Both the position numbers and the translations under genes were made by a program. A stretch of DNA of 64,000 nucleotides from Membranipora membranacea. Taxonomy: Eukaryota; Bryozoa; Gymnolaemata; Cheilostomatida; Membraniporidae. The notes below the pieces were generated by a model that worked only from the letters and a program-made list of their open reading frames with translations, did no database searches and was not told the DNA's origin. The stretch is taken from positions 29,252,025 to 29,316,024 of the forward strand of contig OU612070.1 in assembly GCA_914767715.1 (NCBI GenBank). The letters run 5' to 3'. Within the stretch, counting starts at the first letter, position 1. Each line of letters starts with the position of its first letter. Positions 23,531 through 35,689 of the stretch are shown here, piece by piece.

Positions 23531-24137
23531 ACAGGCCTGGATTAATTTAGGAAACAAAACACAGATTTTAGCCATATCACACCAGCAAGCCCACTGTCAT
23601 TGAACCACAATATTTAGCCGCCCAGGCAATATAATGATCAAGGAATGTGCACACTATATGTTACATGCTAACGCCCTCCCACCACACTGCACAGACCTGA
23701 CCACAGCCCACAGCTGTCCTACTAACTTCTTCAAAACAAAACATTATGATACATTTCTGTCTGCCATTATAATAATAAGTTGCATCGACTGGTGGAGAAG
23801 ATGAATGCTGATTGGTTAACTATTTTTCAGATCGTTTCCAATTGTATGATAATTTCATGTAGTTGTAACGAGGCAAACAACTGCAAAGTCAATACAAGGT
23901 CAATACATTGAGCTAAACAATTTGATATGTCTCTTCTGAGGTCGGATATTGTAAATAAATATAAGAGATATTAGTCGCTGCTAACTTGTTACTACTGAGT
24001 TAGTACGTGTGTTCACTCATTAGCCACCTGCCTATAGAATTTGGAAACAATGCCCTTATTATAACCGCGGTATGCTTGACTAAGTTTTAACCACTCATGG
24101 ACATTAACCACGCCGGTTACAATACGCGACCTTACGG
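23493..24137. mobile_element. MITE with about 25-bp terminal inverted repeats and TA target duplication
   Basis: The left end ccgtaaggtcgcatattg (23493) is mirrored by the right end caatacgcgaccttacgg (to 24137); about 24 of 25 bases pair. TA flanks both sides (23491-23492, 24138-24139), as for Tc1/mariner-type elements. The 645-bp interior has no transposase ORF. It sits in the last exon of the receptor-like gene and provides its current stop codon. Confidence 0.85.
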
Positions 24138-24139
24138 TA

Positions 24140-24717
24140 ATACTCTTTTGATTTTTGCTTAACACTTTTTCCAACTCCTATCTTAAAACAAAATTGTAAA
24201 TCCAATTTCCTTTACTTAAAATTTGAATATAATTAATCTTGATTTATTTTTCTGTGTTTGCACCCAAGTATAATATTACCATAATGTAGACCTTCCTTCC
24301 TTGAAAATTTTCACTTTGATTGAATAGGTAAAATAGAATAGAATATTTGCATATCAAACCATTTAGTAGAGTTCAGTCAAATTGATAGTGCATCAACCTT
24401 TAAACCCATCTTTCAATGTATGAGGTTTCTGTGACCAACCACTGGCGCTGCTGGATTGACAGTGATCAAATGGAGATAATGACTTGGAATATTAGTTGTT
24501 ATTGAGGAAGAAGTTCTTCGTAAATATGTAGTATCATGACATAAAAGAATTATTACATGCTGTTGCTCAAAACAAAACAAAACAAAGCAATGCTGCCTCG
24601 AAAACCTATAGTAATCGTGGCACCGATATTCTGAGGACGGATCAGAGCACCTATAAAAAAGGGGACATATTTGAAGCGCAGAAAGGTAAGGACAACTGCT
24701 CACGACTGCTCCAAACA
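24140..24717. other. Intergenic between MITE and minisatellite
   Basis: AT-rich, no supported gene. It presumably holds the original 3' end of the receptor-like gene. Confidence 0.35.
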
Positions 24718-26153
24718 TTCTATATCTATACTATACTCTGTACTATCTATACTATCTATACTATACTCTGTACTATCTATACTATACTCTGTACTATCTA
24801 TACTATACTCTGTACAACTATCTATACTATACTCTGTACTATCTATACTATCTATACTATACTCTGTACTATCTATACTATCTATACTATACTCTGTACA
24901 ACTATCTATACTATACTCTGTACTATCTATACTATACTCTGTACAACTATCTATACTATACTCTGTACTATCTATACTATCTATACTATACTCTGTACTA
25001 TCTATACTATACTCTGTACTATCTATACTATACTCTATACTATACTCTGTACTATCTATACTATACTCTGTACTATACTCTATACTATACTCTGTACTAT
25101 ATATACTATACTCTATACTATACTCTGTACTATCTATACTATACTCTGAACAACTATCTATACTATACTCTGTACAACTATCTATACTATACTCTGTACT
25201 ATCTATACTATACTCTATACTATACTCTATACTATACTCTGTACTATATATACTATACTCTATACTATACTCTGTACTATCTATACTATACTCTGAACAA
25301 CTATCTATACTATACTCTGTACAACTATCTATACTATACTCTGTACTATCTATACTATACTCTGTACTATCTATACTATACTCTATACTATCTATACTAT
25401 CTATACTATACTCTGCACTATCTATACTATCTATACTATACTCTGTACTATCTATACTATACTCTGTACTATCTATACTATCTATACTATACTCTATACT
25501 ATCTATACTATACTCTGTACTATCTATACTATACTCTATACTATCTATACTATACTCTGTACTATCTATACTATACTCTGTACAACTATCTATACTATAC
25601 TCTGTACTATCTATACTATACTATCTATACTATACTCTGTACTATCTATACTATACTCTGTACAACCATCTATACTATCTATACTATACTCTATACTATC
25701 TATACTATACTCTGTACTATCTATACTATACTCTGTACAACTATCTATACTATACTCTGTACTATCTATACTATACTATCTATACTATACTCTGTACTAT
25801 CTATACTATACTCTATACTATCTGTACTATCTATACTATACTCTGTACTATCTATACTATACTCTATACTATACTCTGTACAACTATCTATACTATACTC
25901 TGTACAACTATCTAGACTATACTCTGTACAACTATCTATACTATACTCTGTACTATCTATACTATACTCTGTACTATCTATACTATCTATACTATACTCT
26001 GTACTATCTATACCATACTCTGTACTATCTATACTATACTCTATACTATCTATACTATCTATACTATACTCTGTACTATCTATACTATACTCTATACTAT
26101 CTATACTATCTATACTATACTCTGTACTATCTATACTATACTCTGTACTATCA
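24718..26153. repeat. 1.4-kb minisatellite of ctatactatactctgta units
   Basis: Continuous variants of a core tatctatactatactctgtac (about 15, 20 and 24 bp spacing, with inserts such as aac before tatc). Over 70 units occur with few substitutions. Because stops are rare in it, one plus frame stays open for 414 codons of Ile-Leu-Tyr-Ser-Val repeats; this is not a gene. Confidence 0.95.
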
Positions 26154-27851
26154 TGTTATGTTTGCTTTTGAAATTTGGACTGCGCCTACACTGATCACCC
26201 TGTTCTGAGATGCCTAGGATGGGCTAATAACAGTATAACAGTGTAAATACAGAACCTTATTAAGGAAAACTTGACAAACAAGCAACAAATTAAAATAATA
26301 AACAATCTAAGCATCAGGACCCAGAAATATTGTTTGCCATAAACAACTATATAGCTGTAAATAGTCATATCTATGAACGGCAAGATTTTATATTCATGAA
26401 CGGCAGAATAGTTAATCATTAGTGGTTTGACATGCCCCTAAAGAGGAACACAAGGTGCCCTGAATCCTCATTCTGAGAATGAGATACATCCTAGAATACT
26501 TAAATTCATCTGGGGGGTCCGGGGGGTCCGGGGGGTTTGGGTTCGGGGTTATACTATAATTGGATTTTCCTTTATTTTACCTGTGATTTGTTGAGTCATA
26601 GGAGTTGACGAGAGCCTTTTGGATCACTGAGGTGAGATTTTGTATTATATTATTATTTTCATGTTTATTGATGCTCGCATTACTGATATTATTGACGTCA
26701 GATTTTTTGTTGTCAATGATTTGATGTCATTTTCATTGTCATTTGTATTTGTGTCATTTATCAGAACTGAACTTATGAAATGTTTTTTCTCTTATTTCAA
26801 TTTTACAACACATATCGTTATAATATAACACATCAAACCGTAACTCAACCCAGAAATCTGGTTCCATACACCCCTATAACACCCACAAAACAATTATTAC
26901 AACAGAAATACGCTGCCCTGCAGCTACAGGTATCTTGATACGATCCAACCCGGAGGTGGTATAAAGATTGCTAGTTTTCTCCCGGCCGTAAGCTAATCTG
27001 CCATAGGTGTAACCGTGGTATAGCGATTGCTGGTAGCCAATCTGCTGTAAGCTAATCTACTAAGAGTGAAGCAGGGCATCAATATGGCCGAGATTGCATG
27101 GTACTGAGTCTGACTGACTGCTAGCTAAACTTCTAATCTGGTACCTTATAGTACCGTCCGACCCGGATGTTGGATAGGGATGTCCTGATGCTGAACTGCG
27201 GTAAGCATACCTGCGAAATTATAGCATGAAGCAGAGTGGAAGAGCATGAGATCAAGGGAAACAACTGCCTGAAAACTGCCATGTCACAGCAAGAGTTTAT
27301 CTACCCTGTCTTGACAAGCTTTGTCAGGTGGGGGAGGGGGAGAACAAAGCTGTTCCCTCCCTACCAAAAAAAGCTTGTCAAGACAGGCTACTAGAGTTTA
27401 TCATGATCCCTGATGATAGCCATCCAATTAGTGTAACTACTTGTGTAGTGCCCTTTCTTACTGGGGAGGACAACTCATTGCAACTCACAACACTGAAACA
27501 GTGAACCAATGAAAAGGCGCTTCATAATAATACATGACCAATCATGTCGTATCTTACATTTGCGACCTTGACATTCTTACAAACAGAAACTGTGAGAGAA
27601 AAGAAGTTACAGAAGTGAAACTGTACAGGAACAGAATTCTAATTTTCAACCCATAAAGTCATCTTAAGTCTGCAGACTATCAGCCTGCAGACTATTGTGA
27701 GAAACGGACTGGGCCGTGTACACAACAAGGTGTAGTTAGCTTGCTCCGAGTCTACTCTTTAGTTTTAAGTTCTAGTTGGTTCTAGCACTGTGACTGAAAG
27801 CCTTCGCTTGAATTATGCAATCATTATATAACCCACAGAAGTGTCTCAAAG
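26154..27851. other. Intergenic with G-rich and foldback patches
   Basis: No supported gene. It contains three ggggggtcc units (26512-26540, potential G-quadruplex on the plus strand) and the foldback at 27306-27391. Confidence 0.4.
27306..27391. repeat. Short foldback / mini-MITE
   Basis: cctgtcttgacaagcttt and its reverse complement bound an 86-bp segment with a G-rich then C-rich centre. A related arm (agcctgtcttgacaagc followed by a C-rich tract) recurs at 49499-49533, so this is a dispersed family. Confidence 0.6.
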
Positions 27852-27922
27852 ATACACTGATACATGATACACTGATACACGATACACTGATACAAGATAC
27901 ACTGATACACGATACACTGATC
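27852..27922. repeat. 16-bp tandem repeat
   Basis: About four copies of gatacactgatacacg with single-base variants. Confidence 0.8.
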
Positions 27923-27928
27923 CGACAA

Positions 27929-28356
27929 ATTCTGATGGGCTTTAATTAAGAGCGATATCAATTAATATCCTGACAAAATGTGCTACACGCGCAGAGTTTA
28001 TCTACTCCACTGATTTTACTACACTAGACACACGTCTCAATTTATTCTGATGGGCTTTACAGGCGATATCAATTAATATCGTGACAATATGTGATACACA
28101 CACGCACAGAGTTTATCTACTCCACTGATTTTAATACACTAGACACACGTCTCAATTTATTCTGGTGTGCTTTACGAGTGATATCAATTAATTTCCTGAC
28201 AATATGTGATACACGCACAGAGCTTATCTACTCCGCTGAATTTAATGCACTAGACACACGTCTCAATTTATTCTGATGGGCTTTACGAGCGATATCAATT
28301 AATTTCCTGACAATATGTGATACACGCACAGAATTAACCTACTCTACTGAATTTTT
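27929..28356 (+). repeat. 115-bp tandem repeat, about 3.7 copies
   Basis: Copies start at 27929, 28044, 28159 and 28270, each beginning attctgatgggcttta and containing gatatcaattaat, gtgatacacgcacagag and actagacacacgtctcaa. Spacings are 115, 115 and 111 bp with modest divergence. Confidence 0.9.
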
Positions 28357-28936
28357 GAATTTAGATTTAATTCAAGGCTATTATAATACACAGTTTATTT
28401 AAATCATCACACGTTATATGTATTGCAGCTTTTGATATCTGCTGATAGTCCGGTACATGAAAGCGTCACCCAGACAGGCATAAACTTAATCTGTTTAGCA
28501 TAAGATTATTTATTTAATTACACTGACCATTTCATTCAATTGAGACAAAATACACATATAAAATATTTATATAAGGTTTAAAATATTAAAAGGGGTTCTA
28601 AATCATCTGACCTGACCGTCTCTGCACTTGTATCCTTATTTTTTTTGGTATCCTTTGTTATTTAGAATGTCAGATGAGTGCTGATATAAGCACTGATAGC
28701 ACGGATTAAGCTGCTATTACCCAGAATTACACAACAATACCAGATATATTATATTATACAATCAATGATTTCACTTGACAGTGGAAAAATACTACTGAAT
28801 AGGACAACGGTCCTGATGCTTTCCTGTCTCAATGCTAACTGCTGTCCATACGTATTGTTGTGCCACTGATGTATATGTGACACAGTCTTTTGGTAGGTGG
28901 TTTCACTTTGATGATATAGTGTTGTGGAATCCGCGA
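28357..28936. other. Intergenic, nothing recognisable
   Basis: AT-rich spacer between two tandem arrays; no supported ORF or RNA. Confidence 0.35.
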
Positions 28937-29645
28937 CAACTTGGCCCGAGCCAAACTTGGCCCGAGCCAAACTTGGCCCGAGCCAAACTTGGCCCGGGCC
29001 AAACTTGGCCCCAAATATAAAACTTGGCCCGATGCAATGAAACTTGGCCCCATGTAGTAAAGCTTGGCCCCAATTAGTAAAACTTGGCCCCATGCAATGA
29101 AACTTGGCCCCAATTAGTAAAACTTGGCCCCAAGTACTGGAACTTGGCCGAAATTAGTGATACTTGGCCCCAAACAAAAAACTTGGCCCCATGTACTGAA
29201 ACTTGGCCTCAATTAGTAAAACTAGGCCCCAATAAGTAAAAGTTGGCCCCAAATATGAAAGTTGGTTCAATGCAATAGAATTGGCCCAAATTATAAAATT
29301 TCGCCCCATGTACTGAAACTTGGCCCCATTTAATGAAACTTGGCCCCATGTACTGAAACTTGGTCTTATGTAATGAAACTTGGCCCCAATTACTATAACT
29401 CGGCCCCTATATAAAACTAGGCTGCATATAATGAAACTTGTCTCCAATTAGTAAAACTTTGCACCAATTGGTAAAAAAATGGCCCCAAATATGAAACTTG
29501 GCCCAATGCAAAGAAACTTGGCCCAAAATATAAAACTTGGCACCATGTACTGAAAATTGGCCCAATCTAATGAAACCTTACCCCAATCAGTATAACTTGG
29601 CCCCAAATAAAAAACTTGGCCCCACATAGTAAAATTAGTAAAATA
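28937..29645 (-). repeat. Satellite-like array of aacttggcccc units (inverted partner of 46.1 kb array)
   Basis: About 35 degenerate 19-21 bp units with a conserved half (aacttggccc) and a variable AT half (atgtactga, aattagtaa, aatataaa, atgcaatga). The first four units at the outer end are a distinct cgagcca variant. ORFs across it rich in Gly-Pro-Ser-Phe are by-products of the repeat. The same motif, reverse complemented, forms the array at 46119-46968. Confidence 0.92.
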
Positions 29646-30479
29646 TCAAAGTCAATTACCTTATCTGGTCGTTAAGACATATGCTATTATTTTTGTCATG
29701 CGTTTAGATTATGAAATAAACGTGTGTGTACCTGCAATAAATTTTTATTTAATACAATTAATTATCAGAAGCATCGATTTCAAAAAATGAAAGAGAATTA
29801 TGCATGTGTAGTAATAGTTGCCTTATTATTGAATATAAAACTACAGAAGAACATTGTAGGCAAAAATGATAATCCGTTCTTGCAAGATTAAACATTGTTT
29901 CCATTATGGAGACATAATGAATGAATGAGATTGAATGTGTGATTAAAAATGAGATGTTTATAAAGTTTGATGGAAAATATAAAATAGAGTAGGCTGCTAG
30001 AGTATTTATGTAATATCTAAACCTGATCTAAAACCAATGGTTCTTTGAGTTTTATGCAACACAAAAATTTGGCTTTCAAGTGATAATACTTCGGTACTAC
30101 CATGTACTAAGATGAAAACTATTGAGAGACAAAATAAAATTTCTTCTGAGATTAGAAATGAGGTAACAATAAGACAATTTACAATGGTTCTTGCAAAATA
30201 TAAATGAAACAGTATGGGCAGTTGGATTGTTAGCTATTTATAAAACTTAGTTTCACAGTCTCCTGAGAGATAATTAATACATAGGTACCACCATGTAAAA
30301 TGATGAGAAAAAATATGAGATGAAATACAAATTTCTGGGATAAGAAATGAGATGGAAATCTGAGAATTTATAATGATGATGCAGCAAACTAAATGAAACA
30401 TAATTGGCAGTAAGATTCTAAGTCTATCAATGCCATGAACTATTTACAATGCATGTGTATGATATAATTGTAGGTTGAT
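29646..30479. other. Intergenic downstream of MULE gene
   Basis: AT-rich with two or three very diverged copies of a roughly 190-bp segment (marked by gagattagaaatgag, ataagaaatgagatg, tgaaacataattggcag). No ORF. It probably includes the 3' flank of the MULE gene. Confidence 0.4.
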
Positions 30480-33400
30480 CTACAGCTCCTGCTCAGAAGC
30501 TGTGAATTCTTCATTTACATCTTCAGAGCAGGAGTCGTCCTCAACGGCAGGCAGCATATGGTACGCCATATTTATTATTTGCCTGTAATAAATATTGTCT
30601 TCATCGAGTCGATCCCAGGCTTTTACCCAAAACCTGTTGAGTCTTTCATATTTTAACTTTTTATTTAGACTGCTAAAGCCTGATGAAATCTCTTTCAGCT
30701 CCAGTTCTACAGAAGATGACTCCTTCCGTAACTCTTCAATCAACATAAATGTTGGGGGCTTATCGACTCTCACCTGGCGATTAAACTTGTTATGCCAGCC
30801 TGAAAACGGAAACAATATTATTCAATAGGCACACATAGCTCCTGTTTTAAAGAAGCCTGTGATTATTATTTACTTTCAAGCTATAGTAACGCCTCCACAT
30901 ATTTGGTATCATATTGGATGTCTTGGGCTAATCAAGAGCACTGGCTCTTGATTAACCAGATACCTCCAATAGGACTTGTGGCAACATTTTAGATAGCCTA
31001 TGAATTCAGTTGTACCGATGAGCTTCATTCAAGTAAATTTTCATTGTCATGCTATTAGCAATTCTTCTACTACCTAAGCAATATGTCATATACCAAAAGG
31101 CGCTACTATAGCTTTAACTTTTTGATTTAAAGCATAGATTTTTGTAACACAGAAACAAAATGTTGGTTGTTGCTCATTGCATACTGAGTGATGAACCTTT
31201 CTGATCAAGTGAAGATTGCTTTACAAGGGTTCAAATATGAACAACCTTAAACGAATTGTGAAATTGAATGACAGTTACCTTCCAGAGAGTTATTTGTCCT
31301 TATCGCCTGTCGATACACACTCCAGAATTTTGGCTCAAATCTTCCATTGAGCCATGTAATCTCAAAATACTCAAACAACCGCCTGAAGTGAGGCTCGTTG
31401 TTCTCCGCGACCACATAGCGATAAGCTTCCTGAATCAAGTGGACTGGTAGGTAGGAGAGCCCCCACAGAAACCCACAAACACGACGAGTGTTGTGGTGAT
31501 GGCGATAGCCTGATGCGAGACCTGTAACATTAACCATGCACTATCAAGTTTTTGAGGTTGAGCTGATGTGAGAAGTTATGCTAGTATAAAGTTTTTCTTT
31601 TTTCGTGGTTACTAACCTTGTAGAGAAACTCGGCGATGACTTTTTGTGCTTTCTCAATTATGACTAAATAACTTCATAAGAAGTTAAAATTCGATATTTA
31701 ATATATTATTAATATATCGGTTTATTGCATATTTATAATCATAATATTATTATTAATCATAGTCATAGTTATTTATGCATAACGTTGACTTCTTACCAAG
31801 CTTTTGCACCCTGCGCCAGATGCATTTCCGGAAATGGAAATTACATCCGACTATATGTACTCCTTGAAACGCTGCTGAAGCAGCAGTCCAGATCCCTAAA
31901 CAGACAAATGAGAAGATTTTTTATGATACAACTGTGAACAAGGCAATAAATGTCTTTTGTTTGATACAAATCGGAGGATTGGTCAAGGAAATTCTACACA
32001 GAACAAACACAACATTGCAAAACACTACCATGTTAATCGTTCTGTCACTGCGTGAAAAACATTCATAAAGATGATTGTAGATTGCCAATAAAAGCGTATA
32101 TGTACCAAGAAAAAATGAAGAAGTTGCCCTCAATTAACAAACCCCTAAACGAGGCTTCATTATTGACATCTTGTGAATTAAAATTTACAGTTTGTATTTC
32201 AAATTTTACATCCGACTATATGTACTCCTTGAAACGCTGCTGAAGCAGCAGTCCAGATCCCTAAACAGACAGATGAGAAGATTTACAGCTCGGTCAGGTG
32301 TGTTTTGATATTCTTTCACGAACAATTTAATTGTGTACCTTTCTCAAAATCTATGATGATGCTTTGAACATTGAGATTGGCGATTTTCTTTAACTCATTG
32401 AACACCTACAAGAAGGCATAATGGAAAATATAATTGGAAAGCAGTCAGGCATTCTTTAAAATACACCAAACCCGAATTTAAACACACAGTCTCAAATAAA
32501 TACAGTGGAATAGTATAGTAATTATATTAGAAGATGTCAAGAATTATTTGATACCAAGCTACTAGTTTGGAGAGGTTAATCGTTAAAGGAAAAAAATGTC
32601 AACAATTGCACAAAAATCCTACTTCCTCTACATTAAATCTGAAAGTCAGCCACAGACCAAAGTGTCTTACACGCAAGCGATCAATCCTGCTATAGAGAAT
32701 AATTAGCATGGTCATTAAAGTGAGGCTCTTCAATTGCCAAATCCGAGGAATGTAGTTAAGAATAGGATCAGGTAACCACTTGACGACCTGCACAGGAGAA
32801 ATTTCTGAATAATTTTAGTTCAACTTTAACATATTAACTGGTTTGCAATTAATAATGGCGTGATCTTAAACGAGATAGTCTGATCAGTGGGTGACCTGTC
32901 GCTAATTAATCAGGATATCTAACCATCAAATAGTCTGCCTGCTGCTTTGAAGACATAAGGACATATACGGAGGGTAGTTGCTTTCCCCCATTGGCTGTTC
33001 TAACAAAGCAGTTTATTGTCAGAAGTTGTTGGAAAGGTTTGACAACTGTCTTGAAGGTTCCATCTATACCCCTACAATTGAAATTAGTCATGCTGAAGAA
33101 AGAAAATAATATATTGAAAATACAACAATATTATGAAAATAGGTGACAAAAGGAAGAAGACCTGCAAACATGCAAATTCAATATTTGGCCGGCTGCATCG
33201 GTAGATGCTGTTTGTTGAGACAGGATGACTTTCTAAATTACCAAGGCCCACGCATCCCATACAATGTAGTGATTCTCTTCTACATACAACAGTGAACCAC
33301 TTGAATTCCTAGACTCAGGTTCGGTGGCAATGATTCCTTCAATTATTGTCATTTCAAACTTTGGTGCTTCCTGCCCTCGGTCTGGTTGATTTGCATAGCA

Positions 33401-34716
33401 AGATACACCATCGGTATTATAACGTTCCGTATTATGAGATCTGACTATAAAATATATCTGCATTGTTACTTTGCAGTAACACTCAAACTACCATATTTCC
33501 GAGTTTGTAAGAAGTCTGAGCTGCCTATTTGTGGCAAAAATGAGTGCTCTGCCCCCTGATGGCCCTCTCACATCTCCAACCAGGAATCCGGGGGAGTTAG
33601 GCATCTTAAAGATAAAACATTGTCAGATGAGTAACTGTGCAGAATTAGATATAAATCTTTTTAATGTTGATGGAAACCAAGTTGAACATAAACTTGTGGT
33701 TTGTGAGCCGCCTGTTATAAATCGTTGGGAAAAGGATTTTCAACCATTGTTGATCAGCTTGTTAAGACCTACAGACACAGCAATGCTCAAGTTTGGTAAA
33801 CAATTCAATTTCAAAACAGTCTCTCTGCAAAGCAAGAGCAACTATGCACATAATATGACACCTCTATTGACTAACACATTTCATCCTGAGTAAGTGTAAC
33901 ATGCATAATTCTATACCAATTCTTTTGATGAGCCATATACCTCAAAACTTAAGTTGGCTGGCTGTGACTGTACTGTGTTGGCCCTTCTCCTTTGTATCAA
34001 ACGGCGCAAGTTTCTGCGATTTGCGGCTTGGGGTATAACTGCAGTTTCTTCATAAAGCTTCTTAACAGCCCTATCAACAATTGTTGATGTCGGGGCAAAC
34101 GTATCCTCATTTACTAACTTTTCTGCCTGGTAGAATCAATAAACAAACATCAGACTATCAGATAAACACATTTGTTTCAATGCAAGTAATCTGTAACATT
34201 CATAGATTTTTAATGTCAGAGAGCAGACAAACTTTATAGTTTGCCTATAGAGTCAACTACCATACCTCTCTAGCGATGCGAGCACCTTCTAGTGGTTTCC
34301 TATAGGCAGGATGATTGTGATCCCCTCTACTTATATTGAATGCTCCATTCGACTCTTTCACCATTGCTTTACACTTTGTTGGCTTGCCATACCTCGCACA
34401 ACGCCATGAAACTACCACTTCCTATCAAGAGATCAGGAAAGTATACAGTAGTCATGTCAAGCCAACAGACAATTTCAGTACAATTCATGGTTTTATTATT
34501 AAATTTGTCAGTTGCGTTTTCTTGGCAGCTTATTCCAAAATCAGGAAAATATGTTTATGTTTGGTAGTTGGATGTCGCTGAAGTACCTCACAATCCCTGT
34601 TCTTCTTAACATAGTGATGTCCTAGATGTCGATCGATTAAGCAATCCCCTTTGCGCTGGGTCGCTGCTCTCACTAACGCAAATCTCGGACCATCGATAAC
34701 TATATCTATACATTGC
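30480..34716 (-). CDS. FLYWCH zinc finger / MULE-family transposase, nine exons, apparently intact
   Basis: Exons (minus): 34716-34587, 34421-34266, 34126-33941, 33604-33492, 33071-32924, 32405-32339, 31895-31797, 31521-31279, 30799-30480. All junctions are GT-AG and all phases fit, giving 486 residues without a stop. Exons 1-2 form a FLYWCH finger (SWRCARYGKPTKC then GDHNHP, a C2H2 metal site). Exon 3 is a basic helical linker (NRRNLRRLIQRRR). The MULE core follows: LIFATNRQLRLL, the first catalytic Asp in IDGTFK, the second in IIIDFEK, the zinc-like GCNFHF block, and the proposed Glu in NNSLEG/WH. The role is cut-and-paste transposition, or a domesticated DNA-binding protein. The first exon begins with one base of a split codon, so an upstream exon must exist. 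No terminal inverted repeat was found next to it. The USP gene lies just upstream on the same strand. Confidence 0.85.
31838..31918 (-). repeat. Exon 7 acceptor region of MULE gene, duplicated at 32203-32283
   Basis: About 80 bp covering the branch/acceptor and the first about 58 bases of exon 7 occur twice, with two or three differences. The copy at 31838-31918 continues into the full exon; the copy at 32203-32283 diverges after the codons for Gly-Cys and would meet a stop shortly afterwards. The upstream copy is therefore a decoy exon. Confidence 0.85.
32203..32283 (-). pseudogene. Truncated pseudo-exon of the MULE transposase
   Basis: It carries a functional-looking acceptor (ctgtttag) and the same frame as exon 7. 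After the shared part it reads into aaaatttga, an in-frame stop with no donor. Splicing from exon 6 (ends 32339) into this copy would truncate the protein after the second catalytic Asp. Confidence 0.7.
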
Positions 34717-34918
34717 CTGAAATGTGCATTATGATATATGTTATGCAGTATGTATGTGCGTAGGATTTAGCTGTTTAATCATTTTTTGTATTAATGAAGC
34801 TATGATAAGGATGATTAATTTTCCACTCTGACAAAGTATTAAGATTCTGCAACACTTTTGTGTTTTGCCTGTGAGCAACTGCTCTGACCCGAGAATAGTG
34901 ACATTATTACCGCTATAC

Positions 34919-35245
34919 CTCACCTATAAGGCCCGTGCCTTATAGATGAAGGCGCCTTAGAGAGTGGAGCATAATATGCGCCTATATTATTGGCGCAGCT
35001 ATCATTTGAAGCATCTTCATATTTGACTTAGACCAAAACGGTGGTTTGAAAAGGAAAGCTGCATAGCTCAGTAGACAGAGCGCCTACCTTGTGAACACAA
35101 TGTTGTGGGTTTGGATCCTATCGAGGTCAGTTTTTTTTCCAAAAGGATGCCTTGTAGCTGTGGGGTGCCACATAACTGAAGCATTTTTAAATTTTCCAAG
35201 GGAGGTGCTTCACTTATAAGGCCGGTGCCTTATAAATGAGGTATT
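34919..35245 (+). mobile_element. tRNA-like SINE flanked by palindromic ataaggc...gccttat repeats
   Basis: A tRNA-like core at about 35058-35125 has an A-box-like tagctcagtagacagagcg and a B-box-like gggtttggatcc. Both flanks carry near-identical direct repeats of about 30 bp (34922-34955 and 35209-35243), each containing the palindrome ataaggccngtgccttat. The unit sits in the region upstream of MULE exon 1. Confidence 0.5.
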
Positions 35246-35534
35246 AAAGTATTACTAAAGCTAGATCCTGATCCTGAATCCTTGTTGAATCTTCTTGTCA
35301 GCGATTATAATATATGTTACAGACATTTAGAATATGATGTTTCTTAACATTTTTAGCTATCATCGTCAAGTCTGGCCTCCTCCGATAGTTGCATTGCATC
35401 TTTTTCTTTTTCTATGAAAGAGATTCTGGTGCAATTGACAATATTGGAAAAAAGAATAAAACAGGACAAATTGAAAGATTTACATAAAACAATATCATGT
35501 CTTAGAAACTGACTTGCTCATCAGACAGGTCTAC

Positions 35535-35689
35535 CCATACTGTTCACTTGACAGAGCCCGTGATCCAAAGAGCTTTTTTATCTGTGATAAACAAAATAAC
35601 AAATTTAATACCTCCACGTTGTCTAGTTGTTGCTTTGATTTGTCTGTGACTTGTCGCTTCAACAAAAGAACCTGTCTTTGCAGCCAAAC
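35535..35689 (-). CDS. Two possible upstream exons of the MULE gene
   Basis: 35689-35612 (26 codons, phase 0-0, acceptor ctacaaatag, donor GTATTA) reads like a coiled coil (QRQVLLLKRQVTDKSKQQL). 35581-35535 (phase 0 to 2, acceptor tttatcacag, donor GTAGAC) ends in the phase that MULE exon 1 needs. The frames and phases join, but both exons are short and the start codon was not found. An alternative exon at about 35358-35423 is also open. Confidence 0.4.

Noticed and set aside
24671-25915. 414-codon ORF of Ile-Leu-Tyr-Ser repeats
   Set aside because: It is produced entirely by the minisatellite; the frame shifts meaning with unit length and there is no start context or splice support.
28749-29447. 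Several ORFs with Gly-Pro-Ser-Phe/Trp-Gly-Gln repeats (also at 46365-47093)
   Set aside because: They are by-products of the 20-bp arrays; overlapping frames on both strands are equally open.
33531-33893. 120-codon plus-strand ORF ending in a good donor
   Set aside because: It is antisense to MULE exon 4 and its upstream intron, which have strong family similarity on the minus strand; no partner exon on the plus strand was found. Not fully excluded.
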